A stretch of DNA of 64,000 nt, from NCBI GenBank assembly GCA_905235225.1, contig CAJOKE010000015.1, forward strand, positions 1-64,000, read 5' to 3'. Below the pieces are notes generated by a model. The model saw nothing but the letters and a program-made list of their open reading frames with translations. It was not told where the DNA came from and ran no database searches. The stretch comes from Paludibacteraceae bacterium. Lineage in GTDB: Bacteria > Bacteroidota > Bacteroidia > Bacteroidales > Paludibacteraceae. Positions 44,017-54,400 of the stretch are shown here, in pieces. The first letter of the stretch is position 1, and each line of letters begins with the position of its first letter. The position numbers and the translations under genes are program-made.

Positions 44017-46361
44017 AATTCAATGATTGTCAGTCCTGCTCCTCCACGGTCAGGATCACCGTCATGATAAACCAATTCGCCGACACCTCTTTTGCGCAAG
44101 GCTTTATTACGTTCCGCCAGATGATCGCGCACAACCTGTTTGACAGCACCTGTTCCTGTACCATGAAGGATGGTGACAGTACCGGCGTTGACCATTATGG
44201 CATCGTCCAAATAAGCGATGAAGGTCTCTAACGCTTCATCAACGCGCATACCTCTAATATCCAATGTCCGTTCAAATCCGAGTTTATGCTGCCGAATCGT
44301 ATTGATGATAGAGGGTTGTGCGGAGGGCATCGCTTTTGCTATAGGTTTGAGGTCTCTGAAGTCATGCAGGACGCGGTTGGAGCGTTTGGTTTCAGCATTG
44401 TTAGCCGGAGCTGCTACGGGTGTTGACTGCTGTTGGTTGAAGTTATTTGTCTGCTGTTTCAGTTTTTCCACTTTTTCGCGTGCTTTCTGCGTGCGGACTT
44501 TGTCAGCCTTTGCTTCTTTAATCTCGCGAATAGTTCTTTCAATAGTGGCATTCGATTTAGCGAGGATATCAGCAGCTTCCTTGTTTGCTTGTGCAAGGAT
44601 TTCCTTCTTTTTGGCTTTGATGCCGGAAATCTCGGATTCGTAGTATGCGATTTTTTCCTCAAGATGTTTCTCGCGTTGTTTAATATTCTGCCTTTTATTT
44701 TCCCAGTACCGTTTGTCGCGAGCTATATCCTGCAACTGTTTATCGTAGTCAATGTGTTCCTCTCCGACCAAGTCAATAGCCCTGCGTACTATCGTTTCGG
44801 GTAATCCCGTTTGGCGTGCTATCTCTATAGCGAAGGATGATCCTGCCTGTCCTATACTTAGCTGGAAGAGCGGTTTGAGTTGTCCACGGTCATACAGCAT
44901 AGCTCCGTTAACAACGCCTTCTGTTTGTTCCGCAAAGTGTTTGAGATTTGTGTAATGTGTCGTAATAACGCCAAGTGCCTGCTGTTCGTTAAGTGTAGTC
45001 AGAACCGATTGCGCAATAGCACCGCCGATGAGCGGCTCCGTTCCAGAACCGAACTCATCAATGAGAAAGAGTGTTTTGGAGTCAGCAATCCGAACGAACT
45101 GACGCATATTACGAAGATGTGACGAATATGTTGAGAGGTCATCCTCAATACTTTGTTCGTCTCCGATGTCAATCATCAGATGACTAAACAATCCCATTTG
45201 CGAATCTTCCTCAACCGGCACGGGAAGACCGCATTGGAGCATATACTGGCAAAGAGCGACCGTTTTGAGGCAGACAGATTTGCCTCCGGCGTTAGGACCA
45301 GAGATGACTAATATCCGATTTTGCTGAGGAGAAAGCGAAATGTTCAAAGGGACGACTGTTTTACCTTCCTCCCGGAACCGCATATAAAGGATAGCATGTC
45401 TTGCATTTCTCAAGTCGAGACACGGAGTCGGAACGAAGTGCGGTGCGATAGCATGAAGCTGTTTTGCAAGTAACGCTTTGGCATTGATGAAATCCACCTT
45501 TGCAAGGAAATCCTGCGTGAGCATTATCTGCGGGACGGAAGGGCGCACTTCAGCGGTGATGGCATGCAAGATTCGCAAGCGTTCACGGTTTTCCTCAGCC
45601 TGCAAAGCCCGGATTCTGTTATTTGCATCGACTACTTCCTGCGGTTCGATAAAGACCGTTTTACCAGAAGCAGATTCATCATGGACAATTCCCCCGATTT
45701 TCCGGCGTGCAGCAGCGGGAACAGGCAAGACAAGCCGTCCTTCGCGCAAGACAGGAGCAGCATCCTTTTCAATCCATCCGGAAGCCTGTGCGCGTTTCAG
45801 AATAGCCGCCACCGCGCCTGAAACAGCGGCTTGTGCCTGAGACAATTCACGCCGGATACGCGCCATTTCAGGAGAAGCGTTATCACGCAAGCGTCCAAAA
45901 CGGTCAATAGCGAGGTTTATGGCAGCAATAACAGGCTGCAGGACAGCACTTGCCGTTTGTGCGGCAGCAGATTTGAGGTTTCTGACCGGCAATGTCTGCA
46001 GTTGGGGGAATCGCACGGGGTCAAGAGCCAAGAAGAAACGCTCCAGAGCCGCAGCATGATCAAGGCTGTTACGTAGTGCATGAAGTTCCTGTTCATCAAG
46101 ATACAAGCCCTCTACCCTAACCCTCATGAGCGGTTCGCGCAAGTCGTTTATTTCCCCACGGGGATATTGGAGTGAGGCATCTTCCATCACATGCACCATT
46201 TCCTCAGCCTCACGAAGTCTGTGCAGCACAGCGTGATAGTCGGTCATGAAAGTCATCTCCCCCACTTCCCGTTGTCCCAAAGAGGAAGAACACAACTTAT
46301 CCAGTTGCTCACGAATGATTTGGAAATCAATCTTCTGCTCTATATTATCCGGGTAAACCAT
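44013..46361 (-). CDS. mutS2: MutS2 recombination/ribosome-rescue ATPase
   Basis: A 782-residue ATPase: N-terminal MutS core-like region, Walker A SGPNAGGKS (about 353), Walker B TLFLIDEFGSGTEP, a coiled coil rich in Lys and Glu (about 520-640), and a C-terminal Smr nuclease domain (LDIRGMRVDEAL, then HGTGTGAVKQVV). MutS2 suppresses recombination and, in some bacteria, splits collided ribosomes. It starts 26 bp after the dciA-like gene in a tight operon. Confidence 0.95.
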   Translation of the reverse strand: MVYPDNIEQKIDFQIIREQLDKLCSSSLGQREVGEMTFMTDYHAVLHRLREAEEMVHVMEDASLQYPRGEINDLREPLMRVRVEGLYLDEQELHALRNSLDHAAALERFFLALDPVRFPQLQTLPVRNLKSAAAQTASAVLQPVIAAINLAIDRFGRLRDNASPEMARIRRELSQAQAAVSGAVAAILKRAQASGWIEKDAAPVLREGRLVLPVPAAARRKIGGIVHDESASGKTVFIEPQEVVDANNRIRALQAEENRERLRILHAITAEVRPSVPQIMLTQDFLAKVDFINAKALLAKQLHAIAPHFVPTPCLDLRNARHAILYMRFREEGKTVVPLNISLSPQQNRILVISGPNAGGKSVCLKTVALCQYMLQCGLPVPVEEDSQMGLFSHLMIDIGDEQSIEDDLSTYSSHLRNMRQFVRIADSKTLFLIDEFGSGTEPLIGGAIAQSVLTTLNEQQALGVITTHYTNLKHFAEQTEGVVNGAMLYDRGQLKPLFQLSIGQAGSSFAIEIARQTGLPETIVRRAIDLVGEEHIDYDKQLQDIARDKRYWENKRQNIKQREKHLEEKIAYYESEISGIKAKKKEILAQANKEAADILAKSNATIERTIREIKEAKADKVRTQKAREKVEKLKQQTNNFNQQQSTPVAAPANNAETKRSNRVLHDFRDLKPIAKAMPSAQPSIINTIRQHKLGFERTLDIRGMRVDEALETFIAYLDDAIMVNAGTVTILHGTGTGAVKQVVRDHLAERNKALRKRGVGELVYHDGDPDRGGAGLTIIEL

Positions 46362-46387
46362 GCTTACAGATTTGTCATATAGCCATT

Positions 46388-46681
46388 TCAGCCCAAGAGG
46401 CGTACATCGTTAACTATTTCGCAACCGACTTTCTCGTTCATTTTACGCACTATGTCACGACGGCATTCAAATAGCTGTGCTTTGAGCGCAGCACTACTGA
46501 GCCGGATGAAGAGTGTTCCATCCTTAAGTTCAATCTTCCGTGTCAGTTGCGCCACCAAAGGTCCCATAACTTCGCCCCACGAGGCTACAACTTCCCGCTC
46601 CATCAGGGGTTTTTCGAGTCCTGATTCGCGCAAGTATTGTACAAGGATGTCGCCAATCGGCAAGGCGTTTTGTCGGTTCAT
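46388..46681 (-). CDS. DciA-like DUF721 protein
   Basis: A 97-residue DUF721 protein (IGDILVQYLRESGLEKPL, then VVASWGEVMGP and LFIRLSSAALKAQL). DciA proteins of this family load the replicative helicase in bacteria without DnaC, so this may be the helicase loader; small Bacteroidota members are poorly studied. It lies 5 bp after the glucosaminidase gene. Confidence 0.75.
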   Translation of the reverse strand: MNRQNALPIGDILVQYLRESGLEKPLMEREVVASWGEVMGPLVAQLTRKIELKDGTLFIRLSSAALKAQLFECRRDIVRKMNEKVGCEIVNDVRLLG

Positions 46682-46686
46682 AGTGA

Positions 46687-47685
46687 TTACTTTTTTTCTT
46701 TTCGCAGCAAAACCTGCTGTCTTGTCTGGAAGATACGGATATCAATAGGCAGTCCGTTCAGTTCGCGGAAGGCAGCGTCCGTAATACATTCGCGCTGAAT
46801 AAGATCCCACACTTTATCACCGGGTTTAACCCAAACACGGACATGGTCTTTAACAGCCTGCTTTTTCTTTTTGGAAAGGTATATTCTGTCTCCCTCTTTG
46901 AGCGTACGCCCGAGAGCGTCATTGATTTCGCGCAAACTGCGTTCCGTAATATTCAAGCTGAAAGCAATGGAGGCATACGTATCCCCTTCCCGAGCGACGG
47001 TATATTTGACGCCGTTACATTTGCCTCGTCCGTGACGGGCATAAAAGTCTTCCTTTTCCTCTTTAGCGGAAAGGGGGCGGACATATTCTTCTTCGGGGTC
47101 TGAAATGAAAGTGCCAATAGCGGGATTGACGACAGCCACGACAACGTTGTCTTTAGAGACCGGTTGCCGGTCAGCAATAGCAGATGAGAGGTTGTTAAGT
47201 CCGTATTCCTCGATAATACGTATAAGTTTTTGTGGATAAGCGGGGTCAGTGGCATATCCGCAGTCTTTGAGTCCTTTCGCCCAGCCCGTATAGTCAGTGA
47301 CTGCCAATTCAAAAAGCCGCGCATACCGTGAGCGTTTGAGGAATAGCGCGTGGTCGCGGAAAGACTCTTCGGGGTCGTTATACATACGGAAGCACTCGGC
47401 TTGGCGGTCATCATCATGGCGATAGACATCGCCCATCCATTCAGAGGTGCATTTGATTCCGAAATGGTTATTGGCTTTGAGTGCGAGTTCCGAGCCACCC
47501 GCTGCAGATTCGAGTAATCCTTGTGCCAGAGTAATAGAGGCGGGGATACCATATTCGCGTTCATGCTGCAGAGCGACGGAACGCCATTTAGCAATGTAGT
47601 TCAGGTATTTCTGGTTTTGGACAGGGAATACGCCAACTGCGAGAGCGAGGAAGGCAGTAATGAGAATAATTTTGCGGGTTGTCAT
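46687..47685 (-). CDS. GH73 glucosaminidase with two LysM domains
   Basis: A 332-residue peptidoglycan hydrolase: signal or anchor (1-22), GH73 domain (about 45-180) with GIPASITLAQGLLESAAGGS holding the catalytic Glu and the ANNHFGIKC signature, then two LysM peptidoglycan-binding domains (VKYTVAREGDTYASIA and VRVWVKPGDKVWDLI). It probably cuts septal or lateral wall glycan. Second in the operon, 12 bp after a small exported protein. Confidence 0.9.
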   Translation of the reverse strand: MTTRKIILITAFLALAVGVFPVQNQKYLNYIAKWRSVALQHEREYGIPASITLAQGLLESAAGGSELALKANNHFGIKCTSEWMGDVYRHDDDRQAECFRMYNDPEESFRDHALFLKRSRYARLFELAVTDYTGWAKGLKDCGYATDPAYPQKLIRIIEEYGLNNLSSAIADRQPVSKDNVVVAVVNPAIGTFISDPEEEYVRPLSAKEEKEDFYARHGRGKCNGVKYTVAREGDTYASIAFSLNITERSLREINDALGRTLKEGDRIYLSKKKKQAVKDHVRVWVKPGDKVWDLIQRECITDAAFRELNGLPIDIRIFQTRQQVLLRKEKK

Positions 47686-47697
47686 ATAAGTAACTAT

Positions 47698-48078
47698 TTA
47701 TTTCTTGTTAATCGTGAAGGTGACAGTAGTTCCGGGTGTTTGTTTAGGCACCGTCCAGATGATTTTGGATGGAATGATGTCGTATCCGTCAAGTTGAACA
47801 GCGACCAATTTGCCCGCCCAGTCGGTTTGCGCTTTGAGTGTCTGTTTCTTTTTAGGAGCGATTTTTCCGAGGAAATGATTATCAAGAGTGATGCGGTAAT
47901 TCGAGGCTGTTTTGTTGATGATAACGAGGTTATACGTGAGGTCAACACCGGAAGCGTGAGGCGTAACAGCAGTAGCGGTGTCGGATTCGAGCGGCATAGT
48001 TGCGCCGGTGTTGGCATCCTGTCCAAACACAAAGAGCGAAGCCAACAAAAATGTGAATGAAAGAAGAATCTTGTTCAT
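47698..48078 (-). CDS. Small exported protein of unknown function
   Basis: A 126-residue protein with signal peptide (MNKILLSFTFLLASLFVFG) and a beta-rich body (LTYNLVIINKTASNYRITL, then WAGKLVAVQLDGYDII). No family recognised. ATG 48078 is chosen because a signal peptide starts there and a promoter lies 30 bp upstream; longer frames would cross the promoter. It is the first gene of the seven-gene operon. Confidence 0.65.
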   Translation of the reverse strand: MNKILLSFTFLLASLFVFGQDANTGATMPLESDTATAVTPHASGVDLTYNLVIINKTASNYRITLDNHFLGKIAPKKKQTLKAQTDWAGKLVAVQLDGYDIIPSKIIWTVPKQTPGTTVTFTINKK

Positions 48079-48107
48079 GTTACATAAAAGATTAAAAATA
48101 ATGCGTG

Positions 48108-48139
48108 CAAAGGTACTGCTTTTTGGGGACATATGCAAA
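48108..48139 (-). promoter_or_regulatory. Promoter of the seven-gene mutS2 operon
   Basis: On the minus strand, TTTG (48139-48136), a 20-bp spacer and TACCTTTG (48115-48108). Confidence 0.8.
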
Positions 48140-48231
48140 TAAAAATAGATTTGGCTGCACTTTTTCGTAATGTGGAGATGTCGAGACGACATAGTTTCAT
48201 TCAAAAAGTCAATCAGGAGTTTCCGATGAAT

Positions 48232-48361
48232 TTATTGTATGGTTATTGTATGGTTATTGTATGGTTATTGTATGGTAATAGTATGGTTATTGTATGGTTA
48301 TTGTATGGTTATTGTATGGTTATTGTATGGTTATTGTATGGTTATTGTATGGTTATTGTAT
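48232..48361. repeat. 11-bp minisatellite (GGTTATTGTAT), eleven units
   Basis: Eleven contiguous 11-bp units run from 48241 to 48361; ten are identical (GGTTATTGTAT) and one is GGTAATAGTAT. A partial unit precedes them (48232-48240). The array is upstream of the operon promoter and its open frames result only from the repeat lacking stops. Confidence 0.97.
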
Positions 48362-48365
48362 GGTT

Positions 48366-48426
48366 AAGGCAGGAGGCAGGGAAGAGGAAGATGAGAGGAA
48401 GGGGAGAAGCAGGGGAGAAGCAGGGG
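48366..48426. repeat. Purine-rich tract beside the minisatellite
   Basis: An AG-rich tract ending with 2.4 copies of an 11-bp unit (GGGGAGAAGCA at 48401 and 48412). It directly adjoins the GGTTATTGTAT array, the same pairing as at 4833-5078. Confidence 0.7.
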
Positions 48427-48430
48427 TAAA

Positions 48431-48465
48431 AAAAAGTGCGGTCATACGTTGTGACCGCACTTTTT
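48431..48465 (-). terminator. Terminator of the giant repeat-protein operon
   Basis: A perfect 14-bp stem (AAAAAGTGCGGTCA with TGACCGCACTTTTT, 7-nt loop) lies 26 bp after the stop of the giant gene. A- and T-tracts make it work in both directions. Confidence 0.85.
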
Positions 48466-48490
48466 GCTTAATAATATTCTTAAGGAGCGA

Positions 48491-51400
48491 CTAATTAGTG
48501 ATAACGAGTTTGCCGGAGGCGACTCGTTTTTTGCCGTTCTCGAAGAAGGTGTAGAAGTATATCGTATTGGGATTAAGGGTGATATACGTTCCGGAATGTT
48601 CATTAAGGACGACATCTACGAAACACTCCTGTCCGTTCGCGTTAACCTGTATAATAGCGTCATTGGGGTCGCAAGCCGGTAGCTGCTGTATGAACTCGAT
48701 TTGTCGGCCGTTCCGGTCATAGAGTGCGAAGGCGACATTACTACGCAAGGCAGCGACAAAGATTTGCGTTGAGCCGTAGATGCGTTTAACAAGGACATCT
48801 TGCGGTTTGGGAGCCTGTGCATCATCAATATCGGTGTAAGCGAAGAGGATGAGATACGTGCGTGTGTCGCCATTTTCGGCTGTAACAATAATACGTGTAG
48901 TGTCGCCGATAGCTTCACCCGGTTTGATACTGATTTCCGCGAGTTCGCTGCGAGGAACAGCAGTAACCTCGGGTGAGGCAGATTTACCGAGCATCATATA
49001 ATAGGTATAGAAGAGCGTCTCGGGGTCAAAGTCGCGTATAGTCTCAGAGCCGATACGCAAGTCGGCGAGGAAGTTATCATCGGACAAGCCGGTAGTCTGG
49101 TGAATAGAGTACGTGTTACGTGTACCATCCTGTGCAGTAACTTCGATAAAGACAGTATGGTTGTCATCCACCCAAGCGGTATCGGCGGCCAAGGGGTCGG
49201 AGAGAGTGTATGAGCAATCATCGAGGGTGTAGTATTGTTCGGGCGTAGTACCACTCGGGAAAACAATACTATACTCCAATGAATCAGCCCGGAATCCCTG
49301 CAAAGGCAAAGTATCGAGATAAATCATTGTCAGTTTAGCATCGTTGTTGCGGCTGAAAGAGAACGTAATCTGATACTCAAGCTGTGTTTCCTCATCGGGA
49401 GCGGTAACGATAACAGATGCAATGTATGTTCCTTCCGTAGTCGGCTGTGCAGGCAAGATATTGACAGATTGTAACGAGTCTGTTTTAACGACATCTATAT
49501 CAGGCAACGTGTCTACTCCCAAAGGCAGCAATACACTGTACTCGAAGATATCGGGCTTGACACTAATCGAGTCGCTATGGTCAGGGAACAGACAAATGAA
49601 ATCGGACAGCTGCGCGTTATCAGACTTGGCGAGAACGAAGTCAATCGTGTATTGCATAGATGCAATCCCATCTTCGGCAAGGACATCAATGACGACCTTC
49701 CAGTCATGAATATTAATGTCCACACGCTGGGTCTCATCTTTTTTGGCAACGGTAATAACCGGCACGTCTTTTGTTCCGACAGGCAAATAAACCGTGTAGT
49801 TGTCCACCTCGGCGTCAAAAGGAGTAATAGGTTGTCCACCATAGAGAATGGAGTTAAGCGTTGAGTCAGAAGACAATTCAACCGGGAAGTGAATGGTATA
49901 TGTCCGCGATTTGCCGTTTTCGGCAGTAACGATAATATCCACTTTCTCATTAAGCGATTTGGTAGCAATCGAGTCCTTGGACGGAACAGCTTCTATGCGT
50001 TGCTTAAATTTATCGTTGGTATCCCAAGAGATTGCGGGTCTTTCGGTAGTCCCAGCAGGCAAGATAACCGAGTAGTCAAAGCGATTAGCAGAGAAGTTGT
50101 CCAACGGAATATTGTTGACATAAATCATCTGCAGAGTATCCACCGCCCATAACTCGCGCTCATAGGTGATGGTATAAATGTTTTTGACTTTGGTGAGTGC
50201 GGTAGTATCCGCAATGACCTCAATCTGGCACATCATCTTGACCGAATCAACATGCAGTGTGTCAAGTTTAACGACCTGATACTCGGTAGCGGTTTCCCAT
50301 GTCAACTCAGGGAAATCGGGTTTCTCAACAGGCAAAGTGAGCGAATAATATGTTTTGCCGGGAGTGAAACCGTCGATGATCTTGTTATCCGCATAAACAG
50401 CAAGGAGTGAATCGGCATATGAATAGGTCTTATTAAAGAGAAGCGTATATACTCCCTGGTTCCCGTTTTCGGCAGTAACGGTAATCTGCGCCTGCATATC
50501 GGAAAGAGTAATGACGGGCATTTTCTGCAGATTGATATTACGTTGCGCATAGATAGGCGGAAGTTCCGTCATTCCGACAGGCAAGTTGATTTTGTAGATA
50601 TTGACAGCGGGGTCGAACGGTTGCGACAACGTGTCAAAGAGATGAATGGAGTCGCCGTCAAGTGTAATAAGTTTGAGTGTAACATCATCCGACATCTGGC
50701 GTTGGAACGTGATTGTGTAGTGGTTAGTAGCCTCGTTGTCCGGCGCGGTTACATTAAGATAAATCTGGTCTAATCCTTCTTTGCTTTTGCCGGTCGTGAT
50801 GGCAACCGTTTGTCCTTCAACCATCATAACGCCCTGTACATCAGGCACTTTTTTGGTAACGGGGTCCAAATCGTATGAATAAGTATTATTCATCGGTTCA
50901 AAGTCAGCAAGGGGTGTACCGTTGATATTGATTCCGCGCAAGGTAGCATTGTTGGATTTGGATGCTTCGTACAATTCAACGACATAACGTTCAGAATGAA
51001 TACCGTCTTCCGCCACGACATTGATAATGATGTTCTTGTCGATTTGCTCCTGCGAAATAGTTTGGAACTTATCAGGTGAACTCGGAATGACAGAGTGTGT
51101 ACCGGGTTCAACCTCGACAGAGTAGAAGTAACGGTCAGGGTCGAATCCGATGAGCGGTGTACCGTCAATCATAACTCCGTCCAATTGCGCATAGGTTGAT
51201 TTACTTTCAACAATAAGTTCGTACTGAACTTCGGCACTATTGTCAGCAGGTGTAACGGTGATATAGTTCGTTCCGTTTACCCCGGCAGGAGCAACAGCGA
51301 TGGCAGCTTGCGGGTCTGTAGGAACGTATTGAATCTTCGGCATTGCCGGTTTCTCACGTTTCGGGCCGTCCGCATCAGTCAATGAATAGTGCGTTGTTTT

Positions 51401-54400
51401 GGTGATGTTAGTGAGTGTATCGTTTCCAATAATAATCGCCTGCAGCGTAGCGTCCGATGTTCTGGGAGCCTCAAGGCGGAAGGTATAGTCTTTGGACGTC
51501 GTGCCATCAGCCGCGAGGACATTAACATTGAAGACAATAGCCTGTGTATTTGCGGCTCGGCGTACAGCAGGTGCGTTAGCGGATTGTGCTGTCTGTAGTG
51601 AGATTGTTAATGTTTGATAAAGATTCGCTGCAATGAATTCAAGATTAACCATAGAATCGGTCGGAATAATGGTTTGAGCCTCATCTGCATCAAACTTATC
51701 ATAGTTTTCCCCATTAACAAGTACTCCCGCCAAGCGTGCCTCATGATCACGGTCCACAGTAGTAACAAATGTATATATATTCTGCTTGCCGTCCGCCCCA
51801 AAGACGCGCCATTCGATAGAATCAGTCGAAATCGTTTGTGCGACAGAGTCTGTAGCGGTTTTGCGAGTAAATAGTGCCACAGCAGGAAGTTCGGGAATTT
51901 CCTTACGTCCTGTAGCAGGATTATTCTGGACTTTACCATCAAAGTCCAAAGAAGCCAACTCGGCATCAGACTGTTTAGCGGGCAAGTTAAAGTAATAGGT
52001 ATTGGCAGTCTTTTTGTCAGAAGCGGTAACAACCATTTTAGCACTGTCCGCAGAATGCATAAAGCAAACGGATTGCAGGTCATTGGCTTTGGTAAATTCA
52101 AGCACAGGCATTGCTAAACCGGAAACGGTATATGTAAACTTATCTTTGGCAAACTCAGGTGTCAATACAACATTCTTGAGAGAGACATCGGTTAAGGAAG
52201 CATCGTCATCCTGTTTGTCAGCAAAGGTAATTGTATAGGTCTTTGCATCCCCCAATTCGGGTTTGACAAAAATAGTGAACACATCGCCGTTACGAGTGAC
52301 TTTCACCTGCTGGTGAACACTGGCGGGAGTGATGTTAATGTCCGGAACAGCCTCGAAAGCACTTGTGCGGTAAACGGTAAAGTCGGTTTTATCCGCCTCA
52401 AGGATTTCCTTGTCTCCCCATTTAACAGAAGCAAGTTTGGTGTTTGTTACTGCAGGCCGGGTAATGAGAAGGTTGTAGTCGGTGTAAGAGTGGTCTTCAC
52501 CGAAGTTACGGAGCAACGCTTTGCGTTCCATTTTGCCGGTAGCAGTATTGAGTACCTCGTCCTGCCATGTGAATAATTGCTCTTGGTCTTCCACTTGTCC
52601 TTTAACTTTGACAGTCGGGAAAGCATTGTATTCTTCATCCGTTATTTCGTAAGTGATGTTAGTGCCGGAAATAGTGGCATCTTTTCCGTCCACGGTTACT
52701 TGCGTAAGAGCTGAATTGTAAATAAAACGCAAATTTTGGATAATTATGGAGGATTCACTAATAGTACCCCCATTATAGCATTCGACAGCAGAAGAAGATG
52801 GTGTCGGGTTATTTGCCGCCTTGATAAGCAAGGTATATCGTTTCACAGCACCGATAGAACCATAATTAATGTCCTTGACTGCTGTGTTTAGTTTATTTTT
52901 TGGAGTAAATGATCCGGCATATTCTGTGCTTTCATACGTAGAGCCATTACTCATCAACAGCTGCCAAGTCCACTGAGTGATGTCACCACTGTTTTGTAAA
53001 GGATTATAATCCAAAGCAAATTGTTCGGGAGTATTACGGAACGTCACACCGGTGGTAGCTGTACCTTGCATTTTGAAAGTCGAGTTTCCCCAATCATTTA
53101 AAGTGACAGACATATTGGCATTCAAACTCATCATTCCGGGTACGGATCCATTTAAGGATGCACCACGTAAAGTGGAAAGCATTGCACCGTTTTCCCCGCC
53201 CATCATTACTTCCTTGCCGGTTGTATATGAAAAACTGATTTTATCAAAAAGTACATTAACTGTAAAGTCTTTGGTATCCGCATAATCACCCGGGACATTC
53301 CAATAATAAGGCTTATACCCGTTCTTATTTGCCTTTTTCCAACGTTCGCCGGAGAAATCCAAATAGCTATACCAAACACCACCTTCCTGATACATACCGT
53401 CATGTTCGTAATACCAACTGATCGTATATATTTCCCCGTTAGGCACTTTGAGGACGATTTGTTTCTTTTTGTTATCCATTTCGTCCGTTGTTATTTCTTT
53501 GCCGTCAAAGGTGACGCCTTTGAAATTGGAGGCTGCCGGTTGAGCAGTGACATTTACAACATAGTTATACACATCCGGTTGGAAATTAGGAACGACATTA
53601 CCGTTGAAGGTAAGTGATTGCAATTTACCGCTCTTTGCGAAACGTTCAACAGTAGGAATGATGGTATAAACCTTATCCGCCACTTCCGGGTGATTAGCCA
53701 TCACGACAAGTTGCGTCGGTTGCAGAACGCCGCCATCATTAACCAATACCGATTGCTCAGCGAACGACGTTGTATATGCCAAGTCGAGGTCGGTTGTACC
53801 GAAAGGCAGAACAAGAAGAATAGTATCCTTGAGTTCGACCGTTTCACCATTGATTTTCAAAGAGTTGAGGACATTTGGTTGAGTCGGTTTCTGCTTAACG
53901 AATTGCACATGGTACGTCCGGCTATCGTTGTTTTGCGCAATGACCTTAATCCAAGTCTCACCACCACGTCCCCGAGTATATTCGATGACCTGTTCGGGTT
54001 CGGCTTTTTCAAATCCGACAACGGGAGCGGTCAACATTTCGGATGACATGGTATAGGAATATTCCGTTACGGTCGGATCGGTCATCAGAACCTCGCCTGT
54101 GGACGGAATGTCCAGTTTTGACAACAATGTAGAAGTAAGCGGTCTGACTTTGAAGTCAAGGAAGTAATATCCCTTGGTTTGTCCGTCCTTTGCCAGCACT
54201 TCAACAGTTGTGCGATTATTAACGGCTCCATAAGTGATGGTGTATGTTTGTCCGACCACATTACTTTGCGGTGTAATAGACGGCACAACTTCCGTGCGTT
54301 CGTCCAAAGTCACGGTATAGGTGTTTTGGTCGGGGTCGAAGCCTTTGAGAGGTATTCCATCCAACAGAATACCAGTCAATTTAACATTGTCACCTTTAGT

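Noticed and set aside
48133..48429. Open frame rich in Tyr, Val, Leu and Trp through the GGTTATTGTAT array
   Set aside because: Arises from the repeat unit; the frame crosses the promoter of the mutS2 operon and has no support as a gene.
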